Assembly (NCBI RefSeq): GCF_900100115.1
Contig: NZ_FNKL01000001.1
Coordinates: 372,001 to 436,000 of the forward strand
Direction of reading: 5' to 3'
Length of the DNA: 64,000 bases
Source: Chryseobacterium soldanellicola
Lineage (GTDB): Bacteria; Bacteroidota; Bacteroidia; Flavobacteriales; Weeksellaceae
Part shown: positions 25,800-33,450 of the stretch, one piece after another
How the letters are laid out: each line of letters opens with the position of its first letter
How positions within the stretch are numbered: the first letter of the stretch is position 1
Notes under the pieces: model-generated
Told to the model about the DNA's origin: nothing
The model's database searches: none
Seen by the model: the letters and a program-made list of their open reading frames with translations, nothing else
Position numbers and translations under genes: made by a program

Positions 25800-25853
25800 G
25801 ATAAGATTAAATATTAAAAGATTAAAAGATTAAAAAATTTAATATTAGAAATT

Positions 25854-25881
25854 AAAGTGGTTCCTTGGAATCACTTTTTTT
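25854..25881 (+). terminator. Terminator of the ABC transporter operon
   Basis: An 11-bp stem with one G-U pair (25854-25864 with 25867-25877) and a 2-base turn, followed by a T-run. Confidence 0.7.
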
Positions 25882-25922
25882 GTTTTGATCAATTTAACCC
25901 ACAATTTTTAATTAAAAATAAA

Positions 25923-25946
25923 AAAGGCTGCCTTTCGACAACCTTT
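25923..25946 (-). terminator. Terminator of the sigma-MsrAB operon
   Basis: Stem AAAGGCTG (25923-25930) with CAACCTTT (25938-25945), one G-U pair. Left-hand A/T sequence forms the T-rich tail on the minus strand. Confidence 0.5.
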
Positions 25947-25953
25947 CTTTCAC

Positions 25954-27078
25954 TTACTTTTTATCCAGCAGAGAAATATATTCTCCATATCCTTTTTTCT
26001 CCATTTCAGCCTTCGGGATAAACTTTAAGGAGGCACTGTTGATACAGTAACGAAGTCCACCTTTATCTGCCGGGCCGTCATTGAAAACGTGTCCCAAATG
26101 GGCATCTCCGGTTTTACTTCTTACCTCAACCCTTGTCATTCCGACTGATCTGTCTAATTTTTCATCGATCAGTTTTTTAGTAATCGGTTTTGAAAAACTT
26201 GGCCATCCGCAACCTGATTCAAATTTATCTGTTGAAATAAATAATGGCTCACCAGTTGTGATATCTACATAAATTCCTTCTCTGGTTTCGTCCCAATATT
26301 CATTTTTGAAAGGCATTTCAGTAGCATTTTCCTGAGTAACTTTATATTGTTCTGGAGTCAGTTTTTCCTTTAAAACTTTTTTATCCTGTTTCTGATATTT
26401 TGTTTCGCTTTTCTTTGGGAGCGGGTTGGCATTTCTGGCCATTTCAAAAAGTCCCGGTTCGATGTGGCAATATCCGCCCGGATTTTTATCCAGATAATCC
26501 TGATGATAATCTTCAGCTCTGTAGAAATTCTTCAACGGAATGGTTTCTACCACAACCGGTTTATCATAATTTTTGGCTAATTTTTCAACTTCTGCTTTGA
26601 TAACTGCCTCTGTAGCTTTATCTGTAGAATAAATTCCTGTTCTATACTGATCTCCTCTGTCATTTCCTTGCTTGTTTAAGCTTGTAGGATCGATTGTTTT
26701 AAAATAAAGATCAATAAGCAGTTTTAAATCAACCTGTTCCGGATCATATTTCACTTTTACGGTTTCCGCAAAACCCGTTGTGTGACTTACTACTTCTTCA
26801 TATGTCGGATTTTGTTTGTTTCCGTTGGCATATCCCACTTCAGTTCCCACTACTCCGCGTACCTGTTGAAAAAAATGCTCTGTTCCCCAAAAACATCCAC
26901 CTGCAAAATAAACTTCTTTTACATTTCTACTGTCCATAATTGTCTCATTTTCTTTTTCTTTTGTTGCTACTTTTTGTTTATTAAAAAAACCTGATTTTGT
27001 AGCAAATACTGCAATGCCCAGCACAATCCCGAGCAATATTAATATGTTTCTCATTTTTACCTTATTATTTTTATTCAT
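25954..27078 (-). CDS. msrAB: Membrane-anchored fused methionine sulfoxide reductase MsrA-MsrB
   Basis: Reduces both diastereomers of methionine sulfoxide in oxidised proteins. Residues 10-27 are an N-terminal membrane anchor without a cleavage site, so the enzyme should face the periplasm. MsrA begins at about 53, with catalytic Cys62 in GGCFWG. MsrB follows at about 230-374, with ESGCGWPSF and catalytic Cys345 in RYCINS. The two CxxC zinc motifs of many MsrB domains are absent ([13 protein letters not shown]). The start overlaps the stop of the DUF417 gene by four bases. It is the last gene of the sigma/anti-sigma operon, which suggests stress-induced repair of envelope proteins. Confidence 0.92.
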   Translation of the reverse strand: MNKNNKVKMRNILILLGIVLGIAVFATKSGFFNKQKVATKEKENETIMDSRNVKEVYFAGGCFWGTEHFFQQVRGVVGTEVGYANGNKQNPTYEEVVSHTTGFAETVKVKYDPEQVDLKLLIDLYFKTIDPTSLNKQGNDRGDQYRTGIYSTDKATEAVIKAEVEKLAKNYDKPVVVETIPLKNFYRAEDYHQDYLDKNPGGYCHIEPGLFEMARNANPLPKKSETKYQKQDKKVLKEKLTPEQYKVTQENATEMPFKNEYWDETREGIYVDITTGEPLFISTDKFESGCGWPSFSKPITKKLIDEKLDRSVGMTRVEVRSKTGDAHLGHVFNDGPADKGGLRYCINSASLKFIPKAEMEKKGYGEYISLLDKK

Positions 27079-27527
27079 TTTTTATCATTTTGAAATATCA
27101 TTAATCCGAATCCTAAAAGCACTATATCTTTTAAAATAAAGAAGTCTGTTACCTGCAGTCCGTCCACCACTTTCCAGATTCCGGGAGTTGTAAACAGATA
27201 ACTCAAAGTAGTAAGGAAAGTCACGATCATTCCGATGGCTGCATATCGTCTTAAGAATGCAAATTTCACACTAAACAGGAGAAGTAGAGCAATGATAATT
27301 TCTATCACTCCGATAGCATTTGACACAGCCTGAACGCTTACAAAATCATATACGAAAAAAGTGAGAAAATGGTTTTCTACCAGGTTTTTTATAGCGGCTG
27401 CTTCGGTGGGAGTAAATTTGAAGATCCCGATCCAGAGCAAAATAAGTGATGCGCCAAAAAGCGAAATATAATACCCGAGTTTATAGCTGGGATTTTGTTG
27501 GCTGATTTGTGATGCAGTTCCATTCAT
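27075..27527 (-). CDS. DUF417 family inner-membrane protein (YkgB/RclC-like)
   Basis: A 150-residue protein with four hydrophobic segments. Family features: [30 protein letters not shown] near the N-terminus, then a [11 protein letters not shown] segment. E. coli RclC (YkgB) is a DUF417 protein of the reactive-chlorine resistance operon rclABC; the biochemical role is unknown. Here the gene overlaps msrAB by four bases and lies 79 bases downstream of the anti-sigma gene. That context independently points to oxidative or chlorine stress. Confidence 0.85.
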   Translation of the reverse strand: MNGTASQISQQNPSYKLGYYISLFGASLILLWIGIFKFTPTEAAAIKNLVENHFLTFFVYDFVSVQAVSNAIGVIEIIIALLLLFSVKFAFLRRYAAIGMIVTFLTTLSYLFTTPGIWKVVDGLQVTDFFILKDIVLLGFGLMIFQNDKK

Positions 27528-27606
27528 GACTTAAGATTTTGAATTAATACTTTATTATTTTCAAAAGTATAGTCGGCGCTATTTCAAAATCCTGACAAAG
27601 TTTTTT

Positions 27607-27879
27607 TTAAATATCTAAATTTTTAATTACTTTATCTTTAAATCCCTGAATTTCAGAATGATTAATTTCAATATTTTCTTTTTGAGAAAGTTTTCTTTTT
27701 AAAATATCATCTAAAATTTCCAGCTTTTCTTTATAAGCGCGGCACCATTTGCAGATCTTTAAATGCAGAGAAAGCTTCCAGTTCTCTTTTGAAGAAATGT
27801 TTTCGGCATTGCGTTTTTCCATGAGTAAAGTCGCTTCACTGCACGGTAAAAAGATCATATGTATAATTTTAGCTAACAT
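27607..27879 (-). CDS. Zinc-type (ZAS) anti-sigma factor
   Basis: A 90-residue soluble protein 12 bases downstream of an ECF sigma gene. It carries the anti-sigma zinc motif His39-x3-Cys43-x2-Cys46 (HLKICKWC) with an additional Cys13 near the N-terminus, the four-ligand pattern of ZAS-domain anti-sigma factors such as RsrA and ChrR. These bind the sigma factor and, in RsrA, release it when the cysteines are oxidised. There is no membrane segment, so sensing would occur in the cytoplasm. Short length and divergent sequence limit confidence; position next to the sigma gene is the strongest support. Confidence 0.78.
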   Translation of the reverse strand: MLAKIIHMIFLPCSEATLLMEKRNAENISSKENWKLSLHLKICKWCRAYKEKLEILDDILKRKLSQKENIEINHSEIQGFKDKVIKNLDI

Positions 27880-27891
27880 TTTAATTCATTG

Positions 27892-28443
27892 CTATTTTGT
27901 AAACCAGTTAAGTTCCAGACACTCTCTGAGCTGCATTCGGCTCCTTTGGAGAATCTTCCAAAGATTAGTCGTAGAAACATTCAATTCCTGACTCACTTCC
28001 GGCGCTTTTTTTTCCTGAAGATAGTACATTTTCATGGGAATCTTCCATCTGGAGGGCAAATCTTCAATACAATCTTCCAATGTTTTATTAAAATTTTCAT
28101 CATCCAAAAGCTCCGTTTCCTTGTTGAAAGCATCCCAGTCATTTAAAATATCTTTATCTTTCCATGATCCGTTTTCATCAAAAAAATGATCAAGCCTGAT
28201 TTCCGGTTCGGATTTGTATTTTTTACGGTAAAAATCAGAAACCTTATAATTAAGAATGGTGTAAAGCCATGTTAAAGGTTTACTTTTTCCTTCAAAAGAT
28301 TCATACGACGAAAAAGCAGCAATAAAAACCTCCTGTACAACATCTTCCGCCTCTGTTTTATCCGAAAGCAGATAAACGGCTCTTCTCAGCAATGGCTCGG
28401 AGTATTGTTCTATCCAACTTTTCAGGGTTTCATTTTTCGTCAT
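27892..28443 (-). CDS. ECF-type sigma-70 family RNA polymerase sigma factor
   Basis: A 183-residue group 4 sigma factor with only regions 2 and 4. Region 2 holds AEDVVQEVFIAAF and the promoter-melting stretch LTWLYTILNYKVSDFYR. Region 4 is a helix-turn-helix at about 130-178 with APEVSQELNVSTTNLWKILQRSR. The first gene of a probable four-gene operon with a zinc anti-sigma, DUF417 and MsrAB. A housekeeping-like promoter lies just upstream; an additional self-recognised promoter is likely but I cannot define it from one copy. Confidence 0.92.
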   Translation of the reverse strand: MTKNETLKSWIEQYSEPLLRRAVYLLSDKTEAEDVVQEVFIAAFSSYESFEGKSKPLTWLYTILNYKVSDFYRKKYKSEPEIRLDHFFDENGSWKDKDILNDWDAFNKETELLDDENFNKTLEDCIEDLPSRWKIPMKMYYLQEKKAPEVSQELNVSTTNLWKILQRSRMQLRECLELNWFTK

Positions 28444-28471
28444 GTTAAAACTTTATCTTTTCAGATTGTAA

Positions 28472-28503
28472 CGAAGATAATAAGTTAAAGGGAAAGGTGC
28501 AAA
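28472..28503 (-). promoter_or_regulatory. Candidate promoter of the ECF sigma operon
   Basis: On the minus strand TTTG (28503-28500), a 20-base spacer and TATCTTCG (28479-28472), one mismatch from the -7 consensus TAnnTTTG. Confidence 0.4.
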
Positions 28504-28581
28504 GTTTTGTTTACCATATTATAAACATCCTGTTTGTCATCCAAAAAGGATCTCAATAATAGTATTAGAAAACTAATTTAA

Positions 28582-28764
28582 GTCATTGCGAACAGACTGA
28601 AGGTCTGCGAATGCAGTTCAGAAGCAACGAAGCAATCTATTCAGATTTAAGAGTTAAATATACATTATCATTATCCACAGAGCTTGTCATTCTGTAGGAA
28701 TCTAGACAATGATTTTCACAATCCAATCTCTACAAAATTAGTTTGGATTCCTACAGAATGACAA
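28582..28764. repeat. REP-like repeat modules upstream of alaS
   Basis: The 756-base gap before alaS holds no gene. At 28582-28644 is a TCATTGCGAA..GAAGCAATC module like that at 1076-1112. A perfect 19-bp inverted repeat follows (28684-28702 with 28746-28764, core GTCATTCTGTAGGAAT). It differs from the arms at 1140-1238 by a C/T change present in both arms, that is, a compensatory pair. Confidence 0.7.
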
Positions 28765-28802
28765 AGTGGCGGTTATGTCATACTGTTGAAGAAACGACTG
28801 CA

Positions 28803-28960
28803 ACCCTAGCCACGATTGCAGCATTGTTTGAGCTCATTTTTTTATTTTCGGCGGCGGCAAAGCCGCCGCCGAAAATAAAAAATAGCGAGTGCGGAAAGCG
28901 GGAAAAAGCTTCAAATAAAAATAAAACAGCTTTTCGATGTAATCAAATTGCTCCTTAAAA
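28803..28960. repeat. Nested inverted-repeat element, copy B (right half only)
   Basis: Matches the right half of the element at 12943-13231: CCCTAGCCACGATTGCAGC, then GAGCTC, a perfect 18-bp hairpin with a GGCGGCGGC core (28841-28858 with 28862-28879), TAGCGAGTGCGGAAAGC and the end GGGAAAAAGCTTC at 28912. The tail to 28960 (AGCTTTTCGATGTAATCAA) also matches 42224-42275. Confidence 0.72.
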
Positions 28961-29148
28961 ATAAAATAAGAATTACAATTCGACGAAGTCAAATAGCTTC
29001 TAAAAAGAAATGAAGTTGCAAGAGGATGTTGGAAGTTTATATGATTGAGAATAATAGATTTCCACTTATCGAAATGACGATATTCAAACTACAAGTCTAC
29101 AAATAGCTTAAAACGTAAAACTATGTTTTTACATTGCTTTAAAAACAT

Positions 29149-29156
29149 TAAATTTG
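29149..29156 (+). promoter_or_regulatory. -7 promoter motif of alaS
   Basis: TAAATTTG, 43 bases before the alaS start codon. No correctly spaced TTG is present upstream, so the assignment rests on the -7 motif and position. Confidence 0.3.
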
Positions 29157-29199
29157 CATCTTATCAAAAATTTGTAAAAAAGCAAGCAATACATATACT

Positions 29200-31803
29200 A
29201 TGACATCACAAGAGATACGTCAAAAATTTTTAGATTATTTTAAAAGTAAAGGCCACCTTATCGTTCCTTCGGCTCCAATTGTGCTGAAAGACGACCCTAC
29301 CTTAATGTTTTCCAACTCCGGAATGACGCAGTTCAAGGATTTTTTCTTAGGCTACAAAACGCCTACCGCCCCAAGAATTGCCGATACACAGAAGTGTCTG
29401 AGAGTTTCAGGGAAGCATAATGACTTGGATGATGTAGGTAGAGATACTTACCACCACACCATGTTTGAGATGTTGGGGAACTGGTCTTTTGGTGATTATT
29501 TTAAAAAAGATGCTATTGCTTTTGCCTGGGAATTATTGACGGAAGTTTACGGAATTCCGAAAGAAAACCTGTATGTAACGATTTTTGAAGGAGACGCTTC
29601 CGAGAATCTTGAAAGAGATCAGGATGCTTATGACTTCTGGAAATCTCACATTTCTGAAGACAGAATTATCAACGGAAATAAGAAAGATAATTTCTGGGAA
29701 ATGGGTGAAAGCGGACCTTGCGGACCGTGTTCTGAAATCCATGTTGACTTGAGAACTCCAGAAGAAAAAGCTAAAGTTTCAGGATTGGAATTGGTGAACA
29801 ACGACCATCCACAGGTTGTTGAGGTCTGGAATCTAGTTTTCATGGAATTCAACAGAAAAGCTGACAAATCGTTGGAAAAACTTCCTCAACAGCACGTTGA
29901 TACAGGAATGGGCTTCGAGCGTCTTTGTATGGCGCTTCAGGGGAAATCTTCCAATTATGACACAGACGTTTTCACACCGTTGATTGCTAAAGTTGAAGAA
30001 CTTTCAGGTAAAAAATATACAGGAATTTTAGAGGACGAAAAAGATATTGCCATCCGTGTTGTGGTGGATCACATCAGAGCAGTTTCATTTGCGATCGCAG
30101 ACGGACAATTGCCTTCAAACGGAGGCGCCGGTTATGTAATCAGAAGAATTTTAAGAAGAGGAATTTCTTATTCTTACAGATTTTTGGATATGAAAGAACC
30201 TTTCCTTTTTGAATTGGTTGCTGTTCTAAAAAATCAGATGGGACCATTTTTCCCGGAATTGGAAAAACAAGGAAAATTAGTAACTGAAGTAATTAAAAGT
30301 GAAGAAGAATCATTCTTAAAAACCATTGAAAACGGGTTGATCAGAGTTGAAAAATTAATTCAGCAAACAATTGAAAGCAACTCAAAGGTTTTACCAAGTG
30401 AAGAAGTTTTCGAATTATATGATACATACGGTTTCCCGGATGATTTAACAAGAATTATCGCAGAGGAAAAAGGGTTGACCATTGATGAAGCAGGATTTAA
30501 TGCAGAAATGGAAAAGCAAAAACTTCGTTCAAAAGCTGATTCTGCTCAAAAAGTATATGATTGGGTAACATTAGAAGAAAGAGACGAAAACTTCGTTGGT
30601 TACGATCAAATCGAAGCTGAAACCTACATTACAAGATACAGAAAAGTAGAAAATAAAGACGGTGAATTTTATCAGGTTGTGTTGAGCAACTCTCCTTTCT
30701 ACCCTGAAGGTGGTGGACAGGTTGGTGATAAAGGCGTTCTTGAAAATGCTGTTGAAAGTTTCGAAGTATTAGAAACAAAAAAGGAAAACGGATTGATTAT
30801 TTCTTTAATCAATGGTCTTCCAAAAGATGCCGGAGCACTTTTTTATGCTAAAGTAAATGCAACAGAAAGAAAAAATTCTCAGGCAAATCACTCGGTGACT
30901 CACTTGTTACATGAGGCTTTGAGAGAGGTTTTAGGAACTCACGTTGAACAGAAAGGTTCTTACGTTGGTCCTGATTATCTGCGTTTTGACTTCTCTCATT
31001 TCAATAAAATGACGGAGGAAGAATTGGCTTTGGTTGAAGAAAAAGTGAATGCAAAAATCAAAGAAAGCATTGCTTTACAGGAATTCAGAAATATCCCGAT
31101 CCAGGAAGCAATTGACAAAGGTGCAATGGCTTTGTTCGGTGAAAAATATGGTGACAGCGTAAGAATGATCCAGTTTGGAAGCTCAAAAGAACTTTGTGGT
31201 GGAACTCACGTGAAAAATACGATTGAAATCGGTCATTTCAAAATCACTTCCGAAAGCTCTGCAGCAGCAGGAATCAGAAGGATTGAAGCGATTTCAGGAG
31301 ATAAATCTGATGAATATTTCAAAGGTTTAGAAAAGCAAATTACAGAGCTTTCTCAATTGTTGAAATCTAAAGACGTTGTAAGATCCATCGAGAAATTAAT
31401 CGAAGAAAACGCTTCTTTAAAAACAGAAATCGAAGCTTTCAAAAAAGAAAAAGCAAAAGGCGAAATCGGCGACTGGAAAAATGCTTATGAGCAAAAAGGC
31501 GACAAACAGCTTTTAGTGAAGAAAACCTCTCTGGACGCGGGTTCCGTGAAAGACATCGTCTTCCAGTTGAAGAAAGAAATTCCGACTTCTGTGACGATCA
31601 TTCTGTCCAATGCAGACGACAAACCGATGATCACGGTTGGGGTTTCTGACGATTTGGCATCAAGCTATCAGGCCGGAGCTATCGTTAAAGATTTAGCCAA
31701 AGAAATCCAAGGCGGAGGTGGCGGAAACCCAGGTTTTGCAACTGCGGGAGGTAAAAATCTTGACGGTTTAGAAAATGCTTATCAGAAAGCCTTAAATATT
31801 TAA
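29200..31803 (+). CDS. alaS: Alanyl-tRNA synthetase
   Basis: Charges tRNA-Ala with alanine. The 867 residues are of normal length and hold, in order: the class II catalytic domain with MFSNSGMTQFKDFFLG, the tRNA-recognition domain, the editing domain with zinc-binding HSVTHLLH and CGGTH (about residues 567-574 and 666-670), a coiled coil and the C-terminal Gly-rich C-Ala domain (GGGGGNPGFATAGG). The ATG at 29200 gives the canonical N-terminus (TSQEIRQKFLDYF). No T-box was recognised upstream. The terminator at 31832 closes the unit. Confidence 0.97.
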   Translation: MTSQEIRQKFLDYFKSKGHLIVPSAPIVLKDDPTLMFSNSGMTQFKDFFLGYKTPTAPRIADTQKCLRVSGKHNDLDDVGRDTYHHTMFEMLGNWSFGDYFKKDAIAFAWELLTEVYGIPKENLYVTIFEGDASENLERDQDAYDFWKSHISEDRIINGNKKDNFWEMGESGPCGPCSEIHVDLRTPEEKAKVSGLELVNNDHPQVVEVWNLVFMEFNRKADKSLEKLPQQHVDTGMGFERLCMALQGKSSNYDTDVFTPLIAKVEELSGKKYTGILEDEKDIAIRVVVDHIRAVSFAIADGQLPSNGGAGYVIRRILRRGISYSYRFLDMKEPFLFELVAVLKNQMGPFFPELEKQGKLVTEVIKSEEESFLKTIENGLIRVEKLIQQTIESNSKVLPSEEVFELYDTYGFPDDLTRIIAEEKGLTIDEAGFNAEMEKQKLRSKADSAQKVYDWVTLEERDENFVGYDQIEAETYITRYRKVENKDGEFYQVVLSNSPFYPEGGGQVGDKGVLENAVESFEVLETKKENGLIISLINGLPKDAGALFYAKVNATERKNSQANHSVTHLLHEALREVLGTHVEQKGSYVGPDYLRFDFSHFNKMTEEELALVEEKVNAKIKESIALQEFRNIPIQEAIDKGAMALFGEKYGDSVRMIQFGSSKELCGGTHVKNTIEIGHFKITSESSAAAGIRRIEAISGDKSDEYFKGLEKQITELSQLLKSKDVVRSIEKLIEENASLKTEIEAFKKEKAKGEIGDWKNAYEQKGDKQLLVKKTSLDAGSVKDIVFQLKKEIPTSVTIILSNADDKPMITVGVSDDLASSYQAGAIVKDLAKEIQGGGGGNPGFATAGGKNLDGLENAYQKALNI

Positions 31804-31831
31804 TTAAAAATCAATTTATAATTAAAAAATT

Positions 31832-31863
31832 AAACAGAGACTTTCGGGTTTCTGTTTTTTTAT
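31832..31863 (+). terminator. Terminator of alaS
   Basis: A 10-bp stem with one mismatch (31832-31841 with 31848-31857), followed by a T-run. Confidence 0.65.
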
Positions 31864-31883
31864 TATCTTTCAAAAAAATTATC

Positions 31884-32636
31884 ATGAAAAAACTCTTAAT
31901 TATTTGTTTTACGTCTATTTTATTATTGTCTTGCCAATCAAAAAGTGATAAAATTCACAGTTTTGTTGATATGTATAACAGATCTTCATCAATGATGACA
32001 AATTATATGATAAAATCAACCAAAGCAATTCCTACAGGTCCGGATGAAATTACCATTGAGGTCAATACTGCGAATCAGGGAACGGACGAGCTGGAAAGCG
32101 GGCTTATTACTTCATCATTTCCGGAACTTATCGGACAGGCAATTAAAAGTGAGAAATTAGGACAGGAATTACTTGACAGCGGCGTAAAATTTAACCTAAA
32201 AATATACAGCGCAGACGGAAAAGTAATCGCCAACGAAGCTATTGACAAAAATAAGCTGAAAGGCAATGCCCCGGAGGATTTAAAAGCCATTACATCAGGC
32301 AATGCCTCTACTTCTCAGCTGAATTCCGTTCTGGAAGTTTTCAATAAAAACCTCCCGATGGAAGATAAAGCTACAGGAACAAAAATCATGAGCATAAAAG
32401 CTGATGAAAACAACAATATCGTTTATACAAACGAAGTTCCGGACAGCTATAAAACAATGCTTGAAGTAGATGGCGCAGAACAGATCATAAAGGATGAAAT
32501 GTTGAGAATGCCGCAAATCAGAGAAATATTTTCCAAAACAGAAGTCCTTGGCGTAAGAAATCTTAAATACATTTACACAGACAAAAAAGGAAAAGTCATT
32601 AAAGAAATTACAATCACGAAAGAAGACTTAAAATAA
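31884..32636 (+). CDS. Lipoprotein of unknown function
   Basis: A 250-residue predicted lipoprotein. A short signal peptide ends in the lipobox LLSC at about 14-17, followed by QSKSDK. The mature part is charged and mixed alpha/beta, with no recognised domain; motifs such as TIEVNTANQGTDELESG have no known meaning to me. Its stop TAA shares a base with the ATG of the next gene (TAATG), so the two are co-translated. Both may act in the periplasm. A TATCTTTC sequence (31864-31871) just upstream is one mismatch from a -7 element. Confidence 0.7.
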   Translation: MKKLLIICFTSILLLSCQSKSDKIHSFVDMYNRSSSMMTNYMIKSTKAIPTGPDEITIEVNTANQGTDELESGLITSSFPELIGQAIKSEKLGQELLDSGVKFNLKIYSADGKVIANEAIDKNKLKGNAPEDLKAITSGNASTSQLNSVLEVFNKNLPMEDKATGTKIMSIKADENNNIVYTNEVPDSYKTMLEVDGAEQIIKDEMLRMPQIREIFSKTEVLGVRNLKYIYTDKKGKVIKEITITKEDLK

Positions 32637-33319
32637 TGGATAACAAACCCGTTTGGAGAACAATTCTGAGCGTTGCTTTCGGTCTTTTTGCGTTGGTCAG
32701 GCTTGCTTTGACATGTAACAAAATGTCTGATAATTCCTCTTCAGATAATTATCAGACACAATCTTATAACCGTATGAGCTCTGCCATTGAAGCAAGCAAA
32801 AACAATTATCAAAATAATATTCAGAATATATCAAATGATATTTTTTATGAAAGCTACGACAGCATCAGTAAGCTCGGCGATTCTGAAATGGCAATTTATC
32901 ATATCAAAAAAGTGAAAAAAGACACCCTTTTACCATTGGATCTTACCGCAAAAATAAATGTTGACGCCAACAGTTATATTCAAAAAAATTACGATGATTC
33001 ATTAAAGCTTGCGGTAAAACTGCCCGACAATACGTCTATTTTTATGCACAGCTATGAAGCTAACAGCGGTGATGCCCTGGAAAATCTAAAAGCTTTAAAA
33101 AAGAAAAAAGGCATCCAGAATATTGCATTAAAAATGGATGAGCCCAATTCTAAATTTGTAAGCTACAATTACAGACAGAACGGCAAAAAATACAACGGCT
33201 ATGCACTGATCTCAAAAGAAGACAGGCAGTACACCTCCATAGAATTTGAAAATAATAAGCTCTCGAAAGACGAGCTTGAAATGAAGACATTCCTGTTCTT
33301 GGCACAACTTACAAAATAA
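32636..33319 (+). CDS. Membrane-anchored protein of unknown function
   Basis: A 227-residue product with an N-terminal hydrophobic segment (about 9-27) that contains no clear signal cleavage site, followed by a Ser/Asn-rich linker and a soluble domain. There is no recognised family. The gene starts on the last base of the stop codon of the lipoprotein gene upstream, which points to a shared function, perhaps an envelope-associated complex. A hairpin terminator follows at once. Coding is supported by the tight overlap and the frame length. Confidence 0.68.
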   Translation: MDNKPVWRTILSVAFGLFALVRLALTCNKMSDNSSSDNYQTQSYNRMSSAIEASKNNYQNNIQNISNDIFYESYDSISKLGDSEMAIYHIKKVKKDTLLPLDLTAKINVDANSYIQKNYDDSLKLAVKLPDNTSIFMHSYEANSGDALENLKALKKKKGIQNIALKMDEPNSKFVSYNYRQNGKKYNGYALISKEDRQYTSIEFENNKLSKDELEMKTFLFLAQLTK

Positions 33320-33321
33320 AA

Positions 33322-33350
33322 AACGCCCGAAAATTTCCGGGTGTTTTTTA
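33322..33350 (+). terminator. Terminator of the two-gene lipoprotein operon
   Basis: Stem AACGCCCG (33322-33329) with CGGGTGTT (33338-33345), one G-U pair, then a T-run. Confidence 0.75.
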
Positions 33351-33406
33351 TTGATTATTAAAATTTTCTGTTAAAAATCACATCAATATCTATGGTTAAA
33401 ACTTTC

Positions 33407-33435
33407 TTGGAAACAATAAAAATTTACTACTTTTG
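33407..33435 (+). promoter_or_regulatory. Promoter of the DUF5686 gene
   Basis: TTG (33407-33409), an 18-base spacer and TACTTTTG (33428-33435) match the Bacteroidota consensus, 15 bases before the ATG. Confidence 0.55.
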
Positions 33436-33450
33436 ACGTAGTTTTTTTAC

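Noticed and set aside
28743..28958. 71-codon plus-strand frame upstream of alaS
   Set aside because: It crosses a REP arm and the right half of the nested repeat element, and its product is a translation of repeats.
28960..29199. T-box or other tRNA-sensing leader before alaS and proS
   Set aside because: No T-box-like conserved bulge sequence or specifier stem-terminator was found; T-boxes are also not typical of this phylum.
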